From assembly GCA_037039925.1 (NCBI GenBank), contig JAXRKP010001794.1:28682-92681 (forward strand): a DNA stretch of 64,000 nt, given 5' to 3'. Positions 10,991 to 24,186 of this stretch are shown here, piece by piece. The notes beneath the pieces are model-generated. The model was not told the origin of the DNA, ran no database searches, and saw only the letters and a list, made by a program, of their open reading frames with translations. The stretch comes from Doris montereyensis. Lineage: Eukaryota > Mollusca > Gastropoda > Nudibranchia > Dorididae. The translations under genes were made by a program, and so were the position numbers. Each line of letters starts with the position of its first letter. Within the stretch, counting starts at the first letter, position 1.

Positions 10991-13900
10991 ATGAGAAAAG
11001 AAAGAGTCTGTCAATGTGAAAAGATAATCTCAATGAGAAAAGAAAGAGTATCTCAACAAGAAAAGAAAGAAAGAGTATCTCAACAAGAAAAAAAGGAGTA
11101 GAAAAAGAAAGAGTATCTCAATGTGTATCTCAATGAAAAGAAAGAGTATCTCAATGTGAAAAGATAGAGTATCTCAATGTGAAAAGAAAGAGTATCTCAA
11201 TGAGAAAAGAAATCTCAACAAGAAAAGAAAGAGACCTCAACAAGAAAAGAAAGTATCCAAGTATCTCAATGAGAAAAGAAAAAATAGAGTATCTCAAGAA
11301 AGTGAAAAGAAAGAGTATCTCCCAACAAGAAAAGAAAGAGTATCTCAACAAGAAAAGAAAGAGTATCTCAACAAGAAAAAGAAATAGGATCTCAACAAGA
11401 AAAGAAAGAGTATCTCAATGTGAAAAGAAAGAGTATCTCAATAAGAAAAGAAAGAGTATCTCAATGAGAAAAGAAAGAGTGAAAGAAAGAGTATCTCAAT
11501 GTGAAAAGAAAGAGTATCTCAATGTGGAAAGAAAGAGACAAGAAAAGAAAGAGTATCTCAACAAGAAAAGAAAGAGTATCTCAACAAGAAAAGAAAGAGT
11601 ATTCAACACGAAAAGATAGACTATTCCAAAAAGAAAACAAAGAGTATCTCAATGTGAAAAGAAAGACTATCTTAACGACAAAAAGAAAGAGTATCTCAAT
11701 TCAAAGAAAAGAAAGAGTATCTCAATGTGAAAAGAAAGAAAGGAAAGATTATCTCAACAAGAAAAAGAAAGAGTATCTCAAGAAAAGAAACAAGAAAAGA
11801 AAGAGTATCTCAACAAGAAAAAGAAAGAGTATCTCAACAAGAAAAGAAAGAGTATCTGTGAAAAAGAAAGAACAACAAAAAAGAAAGAGTATCTCAATGT
11901 GAAAAGAAAGAGTATCTCAATGAAAAGAAAAGAAAGAGTATCTCAATGTGAAAAGAAAGAGTATCTCAATGTGAAAAGAAAGAGTATCTCAACAAGAAAA
12001 GAAAGAGTATCTCAATTAGAAAAGAAAGAATATCTCAACAATCTCAAAAGATAGAGTATCTCAATGAGAAAAGAAAGTCAATGTGAAAAGAAAGATTATC
12101 TCAATGAGAAAAGAAAAGTATCTCAATGAGAAAAGATAGAAAAAAAGAGTATCTCAATGAGAAAAGATAGAGTATCTCATTGAAAAGAGAAAAGAAAGAG
12201 TATCTCAATGTGAAAAGAAAGAGTATCTCAATGTTGAAAAGAAAGAGTATCTCAATGAGAAAAGAAAGAGTATCTCAAGAAAGAGTATCTGAATGTGAAA
12301 AGAAAGAGTCTCACAACAAAAGAAAAGAAAGAGTATCTCAACAAGAAGAAAAGAAAGAGTATCTCAATGTGAAAAGAAAGAGTATCTCAACAAGAAAAAG
12401 AAAGAGTATCTCAATAAAAAAGAAAGAGTATCTCAACAAGAAAAGGAAGAATATCTCAAAAAGAAAAAAGAAGAGTATCTCAATGAGAAAAGAAAGAGTA
12501 TCTCAATGAGAAAAGAAAGAGTATCTCAATGTGAAAAGAAAGAGTATCTCAATGTGAAAAGAAAGAGTATCTCAACAAGAAAAGAAAGAGTATCTCAACA
12601 AGAAAAGAAAAGTATCTGAATCTCAATGAGAAAACAAAAGACAATGTGAAAAGAAAGATTATCTCAATGTGAAAAAAAAGATTGAAAAGAAAGAGTATCT
12701 CAATGAGAAAAGAGAGAGTATCTCAACAAGAAAAGATAGAGTATCTCAACAAGAAAAGAAAGAGTATCTCAATGTGAAAAGAAAGAGTATCTCAATGCAA
12801 GAAAAGAAAGAGTATCTCACAAGAAAAGAAAGAGTACAATGTGAAAAGAAAAGAAAGAGTATCTCAATGAGAAAAGAAAGAGTATCTCAATGTGAAAAGA
12901 TGAGAGTATCTCAATGTTGAAAAAAAAGAGTATCTCAATGTGAAAAGAAAGAGTATCTCAACAAGAAAAGAAAGAGTATCTCTACAAGAAAAGAAAGAGT
13001 ATCTCAATGAGAAAAGAAAGAGTATCTCAATGAAATATATATCAATGTGAAAAGAAAGACAAAAAAAAGAAAGAATCAACAAGAAAACAAAAAGAGTATC
13101 ACAACAAGAAAAGAAAGAGTATCTCAACAAGAAAAGAAAGAGTATCTCAATGTGAAAAGAAAGAGTATCTCAACAAAAAATGAAAAGAAAGAGTATCTCA
13201 ACAAGAAAAGAAAGAGTATCTCAGTATCTGAACAAGAAAAGAAAGAGTATCTCAATGTGAAAAGAAAGACATCTCTTGAAAAGAAAGAGTATCTCAAATG
13301 AGAAAAGAAAGAGTATCTCAATGTGAAAAGAAAGAGTATCTTAATGACAGAAAAGAAAGAGTATCTCAATGTGAAAAGAAAGAGTATCTTAACAAGAAAA
13401 GAAAGAGTATCTCAACAAGAAAAGAAAGAGTATCTCAACAAGAAAAGAAAGAGTATCTCAACAAGAAAAGAAAGAGTATCTCAATGTGAAAAGAAAGAGT
13501 ATCTCAACAAGAAAAGAAAGAGTATCTCAAACAAGAAAAGAAAGAGTATCTCAACAAGAAAAGAAAGAGTATCTCAATAAAGAAAGAGTAGAAAAGAAAG
13601 ACTATCTCAAGAAAAGAAATAACCCCAAGAAAAGAAAGAGTATCTCAAAAAGAAAAGAAAGAGTATCTCAACAAGAAGAGAAAGAGTATCATTCAACAAG
13701 AAAAGAAAAGAAAAGAAAGAGTATCTCAACAAGAAAAGAAAGAGTATCTCAACAAGAAAAAAGAAAGAGTATCTCAACAAGAAAAGAAAGAGTATCTCAA
13801 CAAGAAAAAGAAAGAGTATCTCAAGAAAAGAAATGTATCTCAACAAGAAAGGGAAAGAAAAGAAAGAGTATCTTAACAAGAAAAGATAGAGTATCTCAAC

Positions 13901-14600
13901 AAGAAAAAAAGATTATCTTCAATGGGAAAAGAAAGAGTATCTCAATGAGAAAAGAAAGAGTATCTCAATGTGAAAAGAAAGAGTATCTCAATGTGAAAAG
14001 AATGAGTATCTCAACAAGAAAAGATAGAGTATCTCAATGAGAAAAAAGTAAGCAACAAAAAAGAGTATCTCAACAAGAAAAGAAAGAGTATCTCAACAAG
14101 AAAAAAAAAGAGTATCTCAACAAGAAAAGAAAGAGTATCTCAATGTGAAAAGAAAAACAGTATCTCAATGAGTCAACAAGAAAAGAAAGAGTATCAACCA
14201 ATGAAAAGATAGAGTATCTCAACAAGAAAAGAAAGAGTATCTCAATGTGAAAAGAAAAGAGTATCTCAACAAAAAAAGAAAGAGTATCTCAACAAGAAAA
14301 GAAAGAGTATCTCAACAAGAAAAGAAAGAGTATCTCAACAAGAAAAGAAAGAGTATCTCAATGTGAAAAGAAAGAGTATCTCAAATGAAAAGAAGTATCA
14401 ACAAGAAAAGAAAGAGTATCTCAATAAGAAAAGAAAGAGTATCTCAACAAGAAAAGAAAGAGTATCTCAATGTGAAAAGAAAGAGTATCTCAACGAGAAA
14501 AAGAAAGAGTATCTCAAAATGTGAAAAATGTCAACAAGAAAAAGAAAGAGTATCTCAATGTGAAAAGAAAGAGTATCTCAATGTGAAAAGAAAGAGTATC
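10991..14600 (+). repeat. Satellite domain with indels and left-domain paralogy
   Basis: Monomers are more disturbed than on either side, with shortened units (agaaatctcaac near 11,210), fused units (gagtgaaagaaagag near 11,478) and an atatatat insertion near 13,035. Rare strings match the left domain: 10,984-11,053 with 341-410, and 11,650-11,785 with 1,700-1,850. It appears to be the less decayed relative of that domain. No gene is present. Confidence 0.75.
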
Positions 14601-16640
14601 TCAATGTGAAAAGAAAGAGTATCTCAATGAGAAAAGATAGAGTATCTCAACAAGAAAAGAAAGAGTATCTCAATGTGAAAAGAAAGAGTATCTCAATGTG
14701 AAAAGAAAGAGTATCTCAATCAAGAAAAGAAAGAGTATCTCAACAAGAAAAGAAAGAGTATCTCAATGTGAAAAGAAAGAGTATCTCAATGAAAAAAGAA
14801 AGAGTATCTCAATGAGAAAAGAAAGAGTATCCTCAATGTGAAAAGAAAGAGTATCTCAACAAGAAAAGAAAGAGTATCTCAATGAGAAAAGAAAGAGTAT
14901 CTCAATGTGAAAAGAAAGAGTATCTCAATGTGAAAAGAAAGAGTATCTCAATGTGAAAAGAAAGAGTATCTCAACAAGAAAAGAAAAAAAAGAGTATCTC
15001 AATGTGAAAAGATAGAGTATCTCAACAAGAAAAGAAAGAGTATCTCAACAAGAAAAGAAAGAGTATCTCAACAAGAAAAGAAAGAGTATCTCAATGTGAA
15101 AAGAAATAGTATCTCAACAAGAAAAAAAGAGTATCTCAACAAGAAAAAGAAAGAGTATCTCAACGCAAGAAAAGAAAGAGTATCTCAATGTGAAAAGAAA
15201 GAGTATCTCAATCTCGAAGAAAAGAAAGAGTATCTCAACAAGAAAAGAAAAAGTATCTCAATGAGAAAAGAAAGAGTATCTCAATGAGAAAAGAAAGAGT
15301 ATCTCAATGTGAAAAGAAAGAGTATCTCAATGTGAAAAGAAAGAGTATCTCAAGGAGAAAAGAAAGAGTATCTCAACAAGAAAAGAAAAAGTATCTCAAC
15401 AAGAAAAGATAGAGTATCTCAATGAGAAAAGAAAGAGTATCTCAATGTGAATAGCAAGAGAGTATCTCAATGTGAAAAGATAGAGTATCTCAATCAGTAA
15501 AGAAAGAGTATGTCAATGTGAAAAGAAAGAGTATCTCAATGTGAAAAGAAAGAGTATCTCAAAGAGAAAAGACTGAATGTGAAAAGAAAGAGTATCTCAA
15601 CAACAAAAGAAAAAGTATCTCAACAAGAAAAGATAGAGTATCTCAATGAGAAAAGAAAGAGTATGTCAATGTGAAAAGAAAGAGTATCTCAATGTGAAAA
15701 GAAAGAGTATCTCAACAAGAAAACAAAAGAGTATCTCAATGAGTAAAGAAAGAGTATCTCAATGTGAAAAGAAAGAGTATCTCAATGAGAAAACAAAGAG
15801 TATCTCAATGTGAAAAGATAGAGTATCTCAATGAGAAAAGAAAGAGTATCTCAATGTGAAAAGAAAGAGTATCTCAATGTGAAAAGAAAGAGTATCTCAA
15901 TGAGAAAAGAAAGAGTATCTCAACAAGAAAAGAAAGAGTATCTCAATGTGAAAAGAAAGAGTATCTCAACAAGAAAAGAAAGAGTATCTCAACAGGAAAA
16001 GAAAGAGTATGTCAATGTGAAAAGAAAAAGTATCTCAATGAGAAAAGAAAGAGTATCTCAATGTGAAAAGAAAGAGTATCTCAATGTGAAAAGAAAGAGT
16101 ATCTCAATATGAAAAGAAAGAGTATCTCAATGAGAAAAAAGAGTATCTCAACAAGAAAAGAAAGAGTATCTCAACAAGAAAACAAAGAGAGTATCACAAC
16201 AAGAAAAGAAAGAGTATCTCAATGAGTAAAGAAAGAGTATCTCAATGTGAAAAGATAGAGTATCTCAACGAGAAAAGAAAGAGTATCTCAATGTGAAAAG
16301 AAAGAGTATCTCAACAAGAAAAGAAAGAGTATCTCAACAAGAAAAGAAAGAGTATCTCAATGAGAAAAGAAAGAGTATCTGAACGAAAAAGAAAGAGTAT
16401 CTCAACAAGAAAAGAAATAGTATCTCAATGTGAAAAGAAAAAGTATCTCAACAAGAAAAGAAAGAGTATCTCAACAAGACAGAAAAAAAAGTATCTGAAC
16501 AAGAAAAGAAAAGAGTATCTCAACAAGAAAAGAAAGAGTATCTCAATGTGAAAAGAAAGAGTATCTCAACAAGAAAAGAAAGAGTATCTCAATGTGAAAA
16601 GAAAGATATCTCAATGTGAAAAGAAAGAGAATCTCAATGT
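14601..16640 (+). repeat. Regular satellite domain
   Basis: Near-consensus 23-mers with few indels and a balanced mix of tgtg, caag and tgag cassettes. It leads into the first HOR block. Variants typical of that block (tgagtaaag, gatag tails, gtatgtcaatg) become frequent from about 15.4 kb, so the boundary is gradual. Confidence 0.75.
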
Positions 16641-16818
16641 GAAAAGATAGAGTATCTCAACAAGAAAAGAAAGAGTATCTCAATGTGAAAAAGAAAGAAT
16701 ATCTCAATGCGAAAAGATAGAGTATCTCAATGAGAAAAGAAAGCGTATCTGAACGAGAAAAGAAAGAGTATCTCAATGTGAAAAGAAAGAGTATCTCAAC
16801 AAGAAAGGAAAGAGTATC

Positions 16819-17110
16819 TCAACAAGAAAAGATAGAGTATCTCAACAAGAAAAGATAGAGTATCACAACAAGAAAAGATAGAGTATCACAACAAGAAAAA
16901 GATAGAGTATCACAACAAGAAAAGATAGAGTATCTCAACAAGAAAAGAAAGAGTATCTCAACAAGAAAAGATAGAGTATCACAACAAGAAAAGAAAGAGT
17001 ATCTCAACAAGAAAAGATAGAGTATCTCAACAAGAAAAAGAAAGAGTATCTCAACAAGAAAAGAAAGAGTATCTCAACAAGAAAAGATAGAGTATCTCAA
17101 CAAGAAAAGA
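16819..17110 (+). repeat. Local run of cacaacaag / gatag monomers
   Basis: About 12 successive units carry the caag cassette, many with tail aaaagata (giving gatag) and several with the head variant gagtatcacaa. Such a run of two linked variants shows very local amplification. A related run occurs at about 23,620-23,940, one HOR copy away. Confidence 0.85.
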
Positions 17111-20100
17111 CAGAGTATCTCAACAAGAAAAGAAAGAGTATCTCAACAAGAAAAGAAAGAGTATCTCAATGAGTAAAGAAAGAGTATCTCAATGTGAAAA
17201 AGATAGAGTATCTCAACGAGAAATGAAAGAGTATCTCAATATAAAAAGAAAGAGTATCTCAACAAGAAAAGAAAGAGTATTTCAACAAGAAAAGAAAGAG
17301 TATTTCAACAAAAAAAGAAAAAGTATCTCAACAAGAAAAAGAAAGAGTATCTCAAGAAGAAAAGAAAGAGTATCTCAATATGAAAAGAAATAATATCTCA
17401 ACAAGAAAAGAAAGAGTATCTCAATGAGAAAAGAAAGAGTATCTGAACAAGAAAGAAAGAGTATCTCAACAAGAAAAGAAAGAGTATCTCAACAAGAAAA
17501 TAAAAAGTATCTCAATGTGAAAGGAAAGCGTATCTCAATGTGAAAGGAAAGAGTATCTCAATGTGAAAAGAAAGAGTATCTCAATGTGAAAAGAAACAGT
17601 ATCTCAACGAGAAAAGAAAGAGTATCTCAACAACAAAAGAAAAAGTATCTCAACAAGAAAAGATAGAGTATCTCAATGAGAAAAGAAAGAGTATCTCAAT
17701 GCGAAAAGATAGAGTATCTGAATGTGAAAAGAAAGAGTATCTCAACGAGAAAACAAAGAGTATCTTGAATGTGAAAAGAAAGAGTATCTCAACAGAAAAG
17801 AAAGAGTATCTCAATGAGTAAAGATAGAGTATCTCAATGTGAAAAGAAAGAGTATCTCAATGAGAAAACAAAGAGTATCTCAATGTGAAAAGATAGAGTA
17901 TCTCAATGGGAAAAGAAAGAGTATCTCAATGTGAATAGAAAGAGTATCTCATTGTGAAAAGAAAGAGTATCTCAACAAGAAAAGAAAGAGTATCTCAATG
18001 TGAAAAGAAAAAGTATCTCAATGTGAAAAGATAGAGTATCTCAATGAGCAAAAAAAGAGTATCTCAATGTGAAAAGAAAGAGTATGTCAATGTGAAAAGA
18101 AAGAGTATCTCAATGTGAAAAGAAAGAGTATCTCAAGAAGAAAAGAAAGAGTATCTCAATGTGAAAAGAAAGAGTATCTCAATGTGAAAAGAAAGAGTAT
18201 CTCAATGAAAAAGAAAGAGTATCTCAATGTGAACAGAAAGAGTATGTCAATGAGAAAAGAAAGAGTATCTCAACAACAAAAGAAAGAGTATCTCAACAAG
18301 AAAAGATAGAGTATCTCAATGTGAAAAGAAAGAGGATCTCAATGTGAAAAGAAAGAGTATCTCAATGTGAAAAGGAAGAGTATCTCAATGTGAAAAGAAA
18401 GAGTGTCTCAATGTGAAAAGAAAGAGTATCTCAACACGAAAAGAAAGTGTATCTCAATGTGAAAAGAAAGAGTGTCTCAATGTGAAAAGAAAGAGTATCT
18501 CAACACGAAAAGAAAGTGTATCTCAATGTGAAAAGAAAGAGCATTTCAATATGAAAAGAAAGACTATCTCAACAAAAAGAAAGAGTATCTCAATGTGGAA
18601 AGAAAGAGTATCTCAATGAGAAAAGAAAGAGTATCTCAACAAGAAAAGAAAGAGCATCTCAACAAGAAAACAAAAGAGTATCTCAACAAGAAACGAAAGA
18701 GTATCTCAATGAGTAAAGAAAGAGTATCTCAATTTGAAAAGATAGAGTATCTCAATGTGAAAAGAAAGAGTATCTTAACAAGAAAAGTTAGAGTATCTCA
18801 ATGAGAAAAGAAAGAGTATCTCAACAAAAAAGAAAGAGTATCTCAACAAGCAAAGAAAGAGTATCTCAACAAGAAAAGATAGAGTATCTCAACAAGAAAA
18901 GAAAGAGTATCTCAACAAGAAAAGAAAGAGTATCTCAACAAGAAAATAAAAAAGAGTATCTCAACAAGAAAAGAAAGAGTATCTCAATGAGTAAAGAAAG
19001 AGTATCTCAAAGTGAAAAGATAGAGTATCTCAACGAGAAAAGAAAGAGTAATCACTATCAAAAAGAAAGAGTATCTCAACAAGAAAAGAAAGAGTATCTC
19101 AACAAGAAAAGAAAGAGTATCTCAATGAGAAAAGAAAGAGTATCTGAACAAGAAAAGAAAAAGTATCTCAACAAGAAAAGAAACAGTATCTCAATGACAA
19201 AAAGAAAGAGTATATTAACGAGAAAAGAAAGAGTATGTCAATGTGAAAAGAAATAGTATCTTAATGTGAAAAGAAAGACTATCTCAACAAGAAAAGAAAG
19301 AGTATCTCAAGAAGAAAAGAAAGAGTATCTCAATGTGAAAAGAAATAATATCTCAACAAGTAAAGAAATAGTATCTCAACAAGAAAAGAAAGAGTATCTC
19401 AATGAGAAAAGAAAGAATATCTGAACATGAAAAGAAAGAGTATATCAATAAGAAAAGAAAGAGTATCTCAACAAGAACAGAAAAAATATCTCAATGTGAA
19501 AAGAAATAGTATCTCAATGTGAAAGGAAAGAGTATCTCAACAAAAAAGAAAGAGTATCTCAATGTGAAAATAAAGAGTATCTCAATGAATAGAAAGAGTA
19601 TCTCAATGTGAAAAGATAGAGTATCTCAATGTGAAAGAAAGAGTATCTCAACGTGAAAAGAAAGAGTATCTGAATGTGAAAAGAAAGAGTATCTCAAAAG
19701 AGAAAAGAAAGAGTATCTCAACAGGGAAAAGAAAAGTATCTCAACAAGAAAAGATAGAGTATCTCAATGAGAAAAGAAAGAGTATGTCAATGTGAAAGAA
19801 AGAGTATCTCAATGTGAAAAGAAAGAGTATCTGATCAAGAAAAGAAAGAGTATCTCAATGAGTAAAGAAAAAGTATCTCAATGTGAAAAGAAAGAGTATC
19901 TCAATGAGAAAACAAAGAGTATCTCAATGTGAAAAGATAGAGTATCTCAATGGGAAAAGAAAGAGTATCTCAATGTGAAAAGAAAGAGTATCTCAATGTG
20001 AAAAGAAAGAGTATCTCAATGCGAAAAGATAGAGTATCTCAATGTGAAAAGAAAGAGTATCTCAATGAGAAAACAAAGAGTATCTCAACAAGAAAAGAAA

Positions 20101-20844
20101 GAGTATCTCAATGTGCAAAGAAAGAGTATCTCAACAAGAAAAGAAAGAGTATCTCAACAGGAAACGAAAGAGTATGTCAATGTGAAAAGAAAAAGTATCT
20201 CAATGAGAAAAGAAAGAGTATCTCAATGTGAAAAGAAAGAGTATCTCAATGTGAAAAGAAAGAGTATCTCAATCAGAAAAAGAGAGTATCTCAACAAGAA
20301 AAGAAAGAGTATCTCAACAAGAAAACAAAGAGAGTATCACAACAAGAAAAGAAAGAGTATCTCAATGAGTAAAGAAAGAGTATCTCAATGTGAAAAGAAA
20401 GAGTATCTCAACAAGAAAGGAAAGAGTATCTAACAAGAACAGAAAGAGTATCTCAACAAGAAAGAAAGAGTATCTCAATGTGAAAAGAAAGAGTATCTCA
20501 ACAAGAAAGAAATAGTATCTTAACAAGAAACGAAGAGTATCTCAACAAGAAAAGAAAGAGTATCTCAATGTGAAAAGAAAGAGTATCTCAAAAAGAAAAG
20601 AAAGAGTATCTCAATGTGAAAAGAAAGAGTATCTCAAAGGAAAAAGAAAGAGTATCTCAATGTGAAAAGAAAGAGTATCTCAATGTGAAAAGAAAGAGTA
20701 TCTCAAAGGAAAAGAAAAGAGTATCTCAATGAGAAAAGAAAGAGTATCTCAATGAGAAAAAGAAAGTATCTCAACAAGAAAAGAAAGAGTATATTTACAA
20801 GAAAAAAAAAAGGGTATCTCAACAAGAAAAGAAAGAGTACCTCA

Positions 20845-21062
20845 ATGAATAAAGAAAGAGTATCTCAATGGGAAAAGATAGAGTATCTCAATGAATAAAA
20901 CAAAAGAGTATCTCAAGGAATAAAGAAAGAGTATCTCAATGAATAAAGAAAGAGTATCTCAATGAATAAAGTAAGAGTGTCTCAATGAATAAAGAAAGAG
21001 TATCTGAATGAATAAGGAAAGAGTATCTCAATGAATAAAGAAAGAGTATCTCAATGAGTAGA
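20845..21062 (+). repeat. Local run of tgaataaag monomers
   Basis: Seven or more units in this stretch carry tgaa in the cassette and taaagaaa in the tail, a combination rare elsewhere. The same run recurs at about 27,590-27,770, 31,690-31,915 and 34,990-35,165. It serves as the clearest visual marker of HOR block 1. Confidence 0.88.
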
Positions 21063-21499
21063 GTATCTCAATGTGAAAAGATAGAGTATCTCAGCGAGAA
21101 AAGAAAGAGTATCTCAACAAGAAAAGAAAGAGTATCTCAATTAGAAAAGAAAGAGTATCTGAACGAGAAAAGACAGAGTATCTCAATGGGAAAAGAACTA
21201 GTACCTCAATGTGAAAAGAAAGAGTATCTCAACAAAGAAAGAAAGAGTATCTCAATAAGAAAAAAAAAGTATCACAACAAGAAAAAGAAAGAGTATCTCA
21301 ACAAGAAAAGAAAGAGTATCTCAATATGAAAAGAAATAATATCTCAACAAGAAAAGAAAGAGTATCTCAATGAGAAAAGAAAGAGTATCTCAACGAGAAA
21401 AGAAAGAGTATCTCAATGTGAAAAGAAAGAGTATCTCAATGTGAAAAGAAAGAGGATCTCAATGTGAAAAGAAAGAGTATCTAAATGTGAAAAAGAAAG

Positions 21500-21860
21500 A
21501 GTATCTCAATGTGAAAAGATAGATTATCTCAATGAGAAAAGATAGAGTATCTCAATGTGAAAAGAAAGAGCATCTCAATGTGAAAAGATAGAGTATCTCA
21601 ATGTGAAAAGATAGAGTATCTCAATGTGAAAAGATAGAGCATCTCAATGTGAAAAGAAAAAGAGTATCTCAATGTGAAAAGATAGAGCATCTCAATGTGA
21701 AAAGATAAGTATCTCAATGTGAAAAGATAGAGCATCTCAATGTGAAAAGAAAGAGTAACTCAATGTGAAAAGATAGAGTATCTCAATGTGAAAAGATAGA
21801 GCATCTCAATGTGAAAAGAAAGAGCATCTCAATGTGAAAAGATAGAGTATCTCAACAAGA
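21500..21860 (+). repeat. Local run of gatag / gagcatc monomers
   Basis: About 15 units in a row use the tgtg cassette. Most have the gatag tail variant and about half have gcatc instead of gtatc in the head, often alternating, so a 46-bp dimer is suggested. I see no matching run in the later HOR copies, so it is either a private amplification of copy a or was lost elsewhere. Confidence 0.8.
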
Positions 21861-24186
21861 AAAGATAGAGTATCTCAACAAGAAAAGATAGAGTATCTCA
21901 AGAAGAAAGAAAAGTATCTCAATGTGAAAAGAAATAATATCTCAACAAGAAAAGAAATAGTATCTCAACAAGAAAAGAAAGAGTATCTCAATGAGAAAAG
22001 AAAGAGTATCTGAACATGAAAAGAAAAAGTATCTCAATAAGAAAAGAAAGAGTATCTCAACAAGAATAGAAAAAATATCTCAATGTGAAAAGAAAGCGCA
22101 TCTCAATGTGAAAGGAAAGAGTATCTCAATGTGAAAAGAAAGAGTATCTCAATGTGAAAATAAAGAGTATCTCAAGGAGAAAAGAAAGAGTATCTCAACA
22201 ACAAAAGAAAAAGTATCTCAACAAGAAAAGATAGAGTATCTCAATGAGAAAAAAGAAAGAGTATGTCAATGTGAATAGCAAGAGTATCTCAATGTGAAAA
22301 GATAGAGTATCTCAATCGGTAAAGGAAGAGTATGTCAACGTGAAAACAAAGAGTATCTGAATGTGAAAAAGAAAGAGTATCTCAAAGAGAAAAGACAGAG
22401 TATCTCAACAACAAAAGAAAAAAGTATCTCAACAAGAAAAGTTAGAGTATCTCAATGAGAAAAGAAAGAGTATGTCAATGTGAAAAGAAAGAGTATCTCA
22501 ATGTGAAAAGAAAGAGTATCTGAACCAGAAAACAAAAGTATCTCAATGAGTAAAGAAAGAATATCTCAATGTGAAAAGAAAGAGTATCTCAATGAGAAAA
22601 CAAAGAGTATCTCAATGTGAAAAAGATAGAGTATCTCAATGGGAAAAGAAAGTGTATCTCAATGTGAAAAGAAAGAGTATCTCAATGTGAAAAGAAAGAG
22701 TATCTCAATGAGAAAAGAAAGAGTATCTCAACAAGAAAGAAAGAGTATCTCAATGTGAAAAGAAAAAGTATCTCAACAAGAAAAGAAAGAGTATCTCAAC
22801 AGGAAACGAAAGAGTATGTCAATGTGAAAAGAAAAAGTATCTCAATGAGAAAAAGAAAGAGTATCTCAATGTGGAAAAGAAAGAGTATCTCAATGTGAAA
22901 AGAAAGAGTATCTCAATATGAAAAGAAAGAGTATCTCAATGAGAAAAGAGAGTATCTCAACAAGAAAAGAAAGAGTATCTCAACAAGAAAACAAAGAGAG
23001 TATCACAACAAGAAAAAGAAAGAGTATCTCAATGAGTAAAGAAAGAGTATCTCAATGTGAAAAGATAGAGTATCTCAACGAGAAAGAAAGAGTATCTCAA
23101 TGTGAAAAGAAAGAGTATCTCAACAAGAAAAGAAAGAGTATCTCAACAAGAAAAGAAAGAGTATCTCAATGAGAAAAGAAAGAGTATCTGAACGAGAAAA
23201 GAAAGAGTATCTCAATGTGAAAAGAAATAGTATCTCAATGTGAAAAGAAAAACTATCTCAACAAGAAAAGAAAGAGTATCTCAACAAGAAAGAAAAAAGT
23301 ATCTGAACAAGAAAAGAAAGGGTATCTCAACAAGAATAGAAAGAGTATCTCAATGTGAAAAGAAAGAGTATCTCAACAAGAATAGAAAGAGTATCTCAAT
23401 GTGGAAAAGAAAGATCATCTCAATGTGAAAAGAAAGAGAATCTCAATGTGAAAAGATAGAGTATCTCAATGTGAAAGAAAGAGTATCTCAATGTGAAAAG
23501 AAAGAATATCTCAATGTGAAAAGATAGAGTATCTGAATGAGAAAAGAAAGAGTATCTCAACGAGAAAAGAAAGAGTATCTCAATGTGAAAAGAAAGAGTA
23601 TCTCAACAAGAAAGGAAAGAGTATCTCAACAAGAAAAGATAGAGTATCTCAACAAGAAAAGATAGAGTATCACAACAAGAAAAGATAGAGTATCACAACA
23701 AGAAAAGATAGAGTATCACAACAAGAAAAGATAGAGTATCTCAACAAGAAAAGAAAGAGTATCTCAGCAAGAAAAGATAGGAGTATCTCAACAAGAAAAA
23801 GAAAGAGTATCTCAACAAGAAAAGATAGAGTATCTCAACAAGAAAAAGAAAGAGTATCTCAACAAGAAAAGAAAGAGTATCTCAACAAGAAAAGATAGAG
23901 TATCTCAACAAGAAAAGACAGAGTATCTCAACAAGAAAAGAAAGAGTATCTCAACAAGAAAAGAAAGAGTATCTCAATGAGTAAAGAAAGAGTATCTCAA
24001 TGTGAAAAGATAGAGTATCTCAACGAGAAATGAAAGAGTATCTCAATATAAAAAGAAAGAGTATCTCAACAAGAAAAAAAAGAGTATTTCAACAAGAAAA
24101 GAAAGAGTATTTCAACAAAAAAAGAAAAAGTATCTCAACAAGAAAAGAAAGAGTATCTCAAGAAGAAAAGAAAGAGTATCTCAATA

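Larger units (their letters stand above)
17386..24186 (+). repeat. HOR block 1, copy a (about 6.8 kb, extended)
   Basis: This is the longest copy. It contains the gaataaag run at about 20,850-21,060 and then, unlike later copies, a stretch from about 21,380 to 24,000. That stretch includes the gagcatc/gatag run at 21,500-21,860 and a second version of the cacaacaagaaaagatag cluster. Its ends match copy b closely: the cgagaaatgaaagag landmark is at 17,213 and 24,022, an offset near 6,809 bp. Confidence 0.75.

Noticed and set aside
13035..13046. Short atatatat stretch as an AT microsatellite or insertion
   Set aside because: It is only a few dinucleotides long and can come from one or two changes in a shortened monomer.
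13486..14040. The longest open frame (184 codons) as a candidate basic, coiled-coil-like protein
   Set aside because: It is a run of caag-type units, which are open in all three frames, and it follows the satellite through several indels. Length alone is expected by chance among thousands of monomers.
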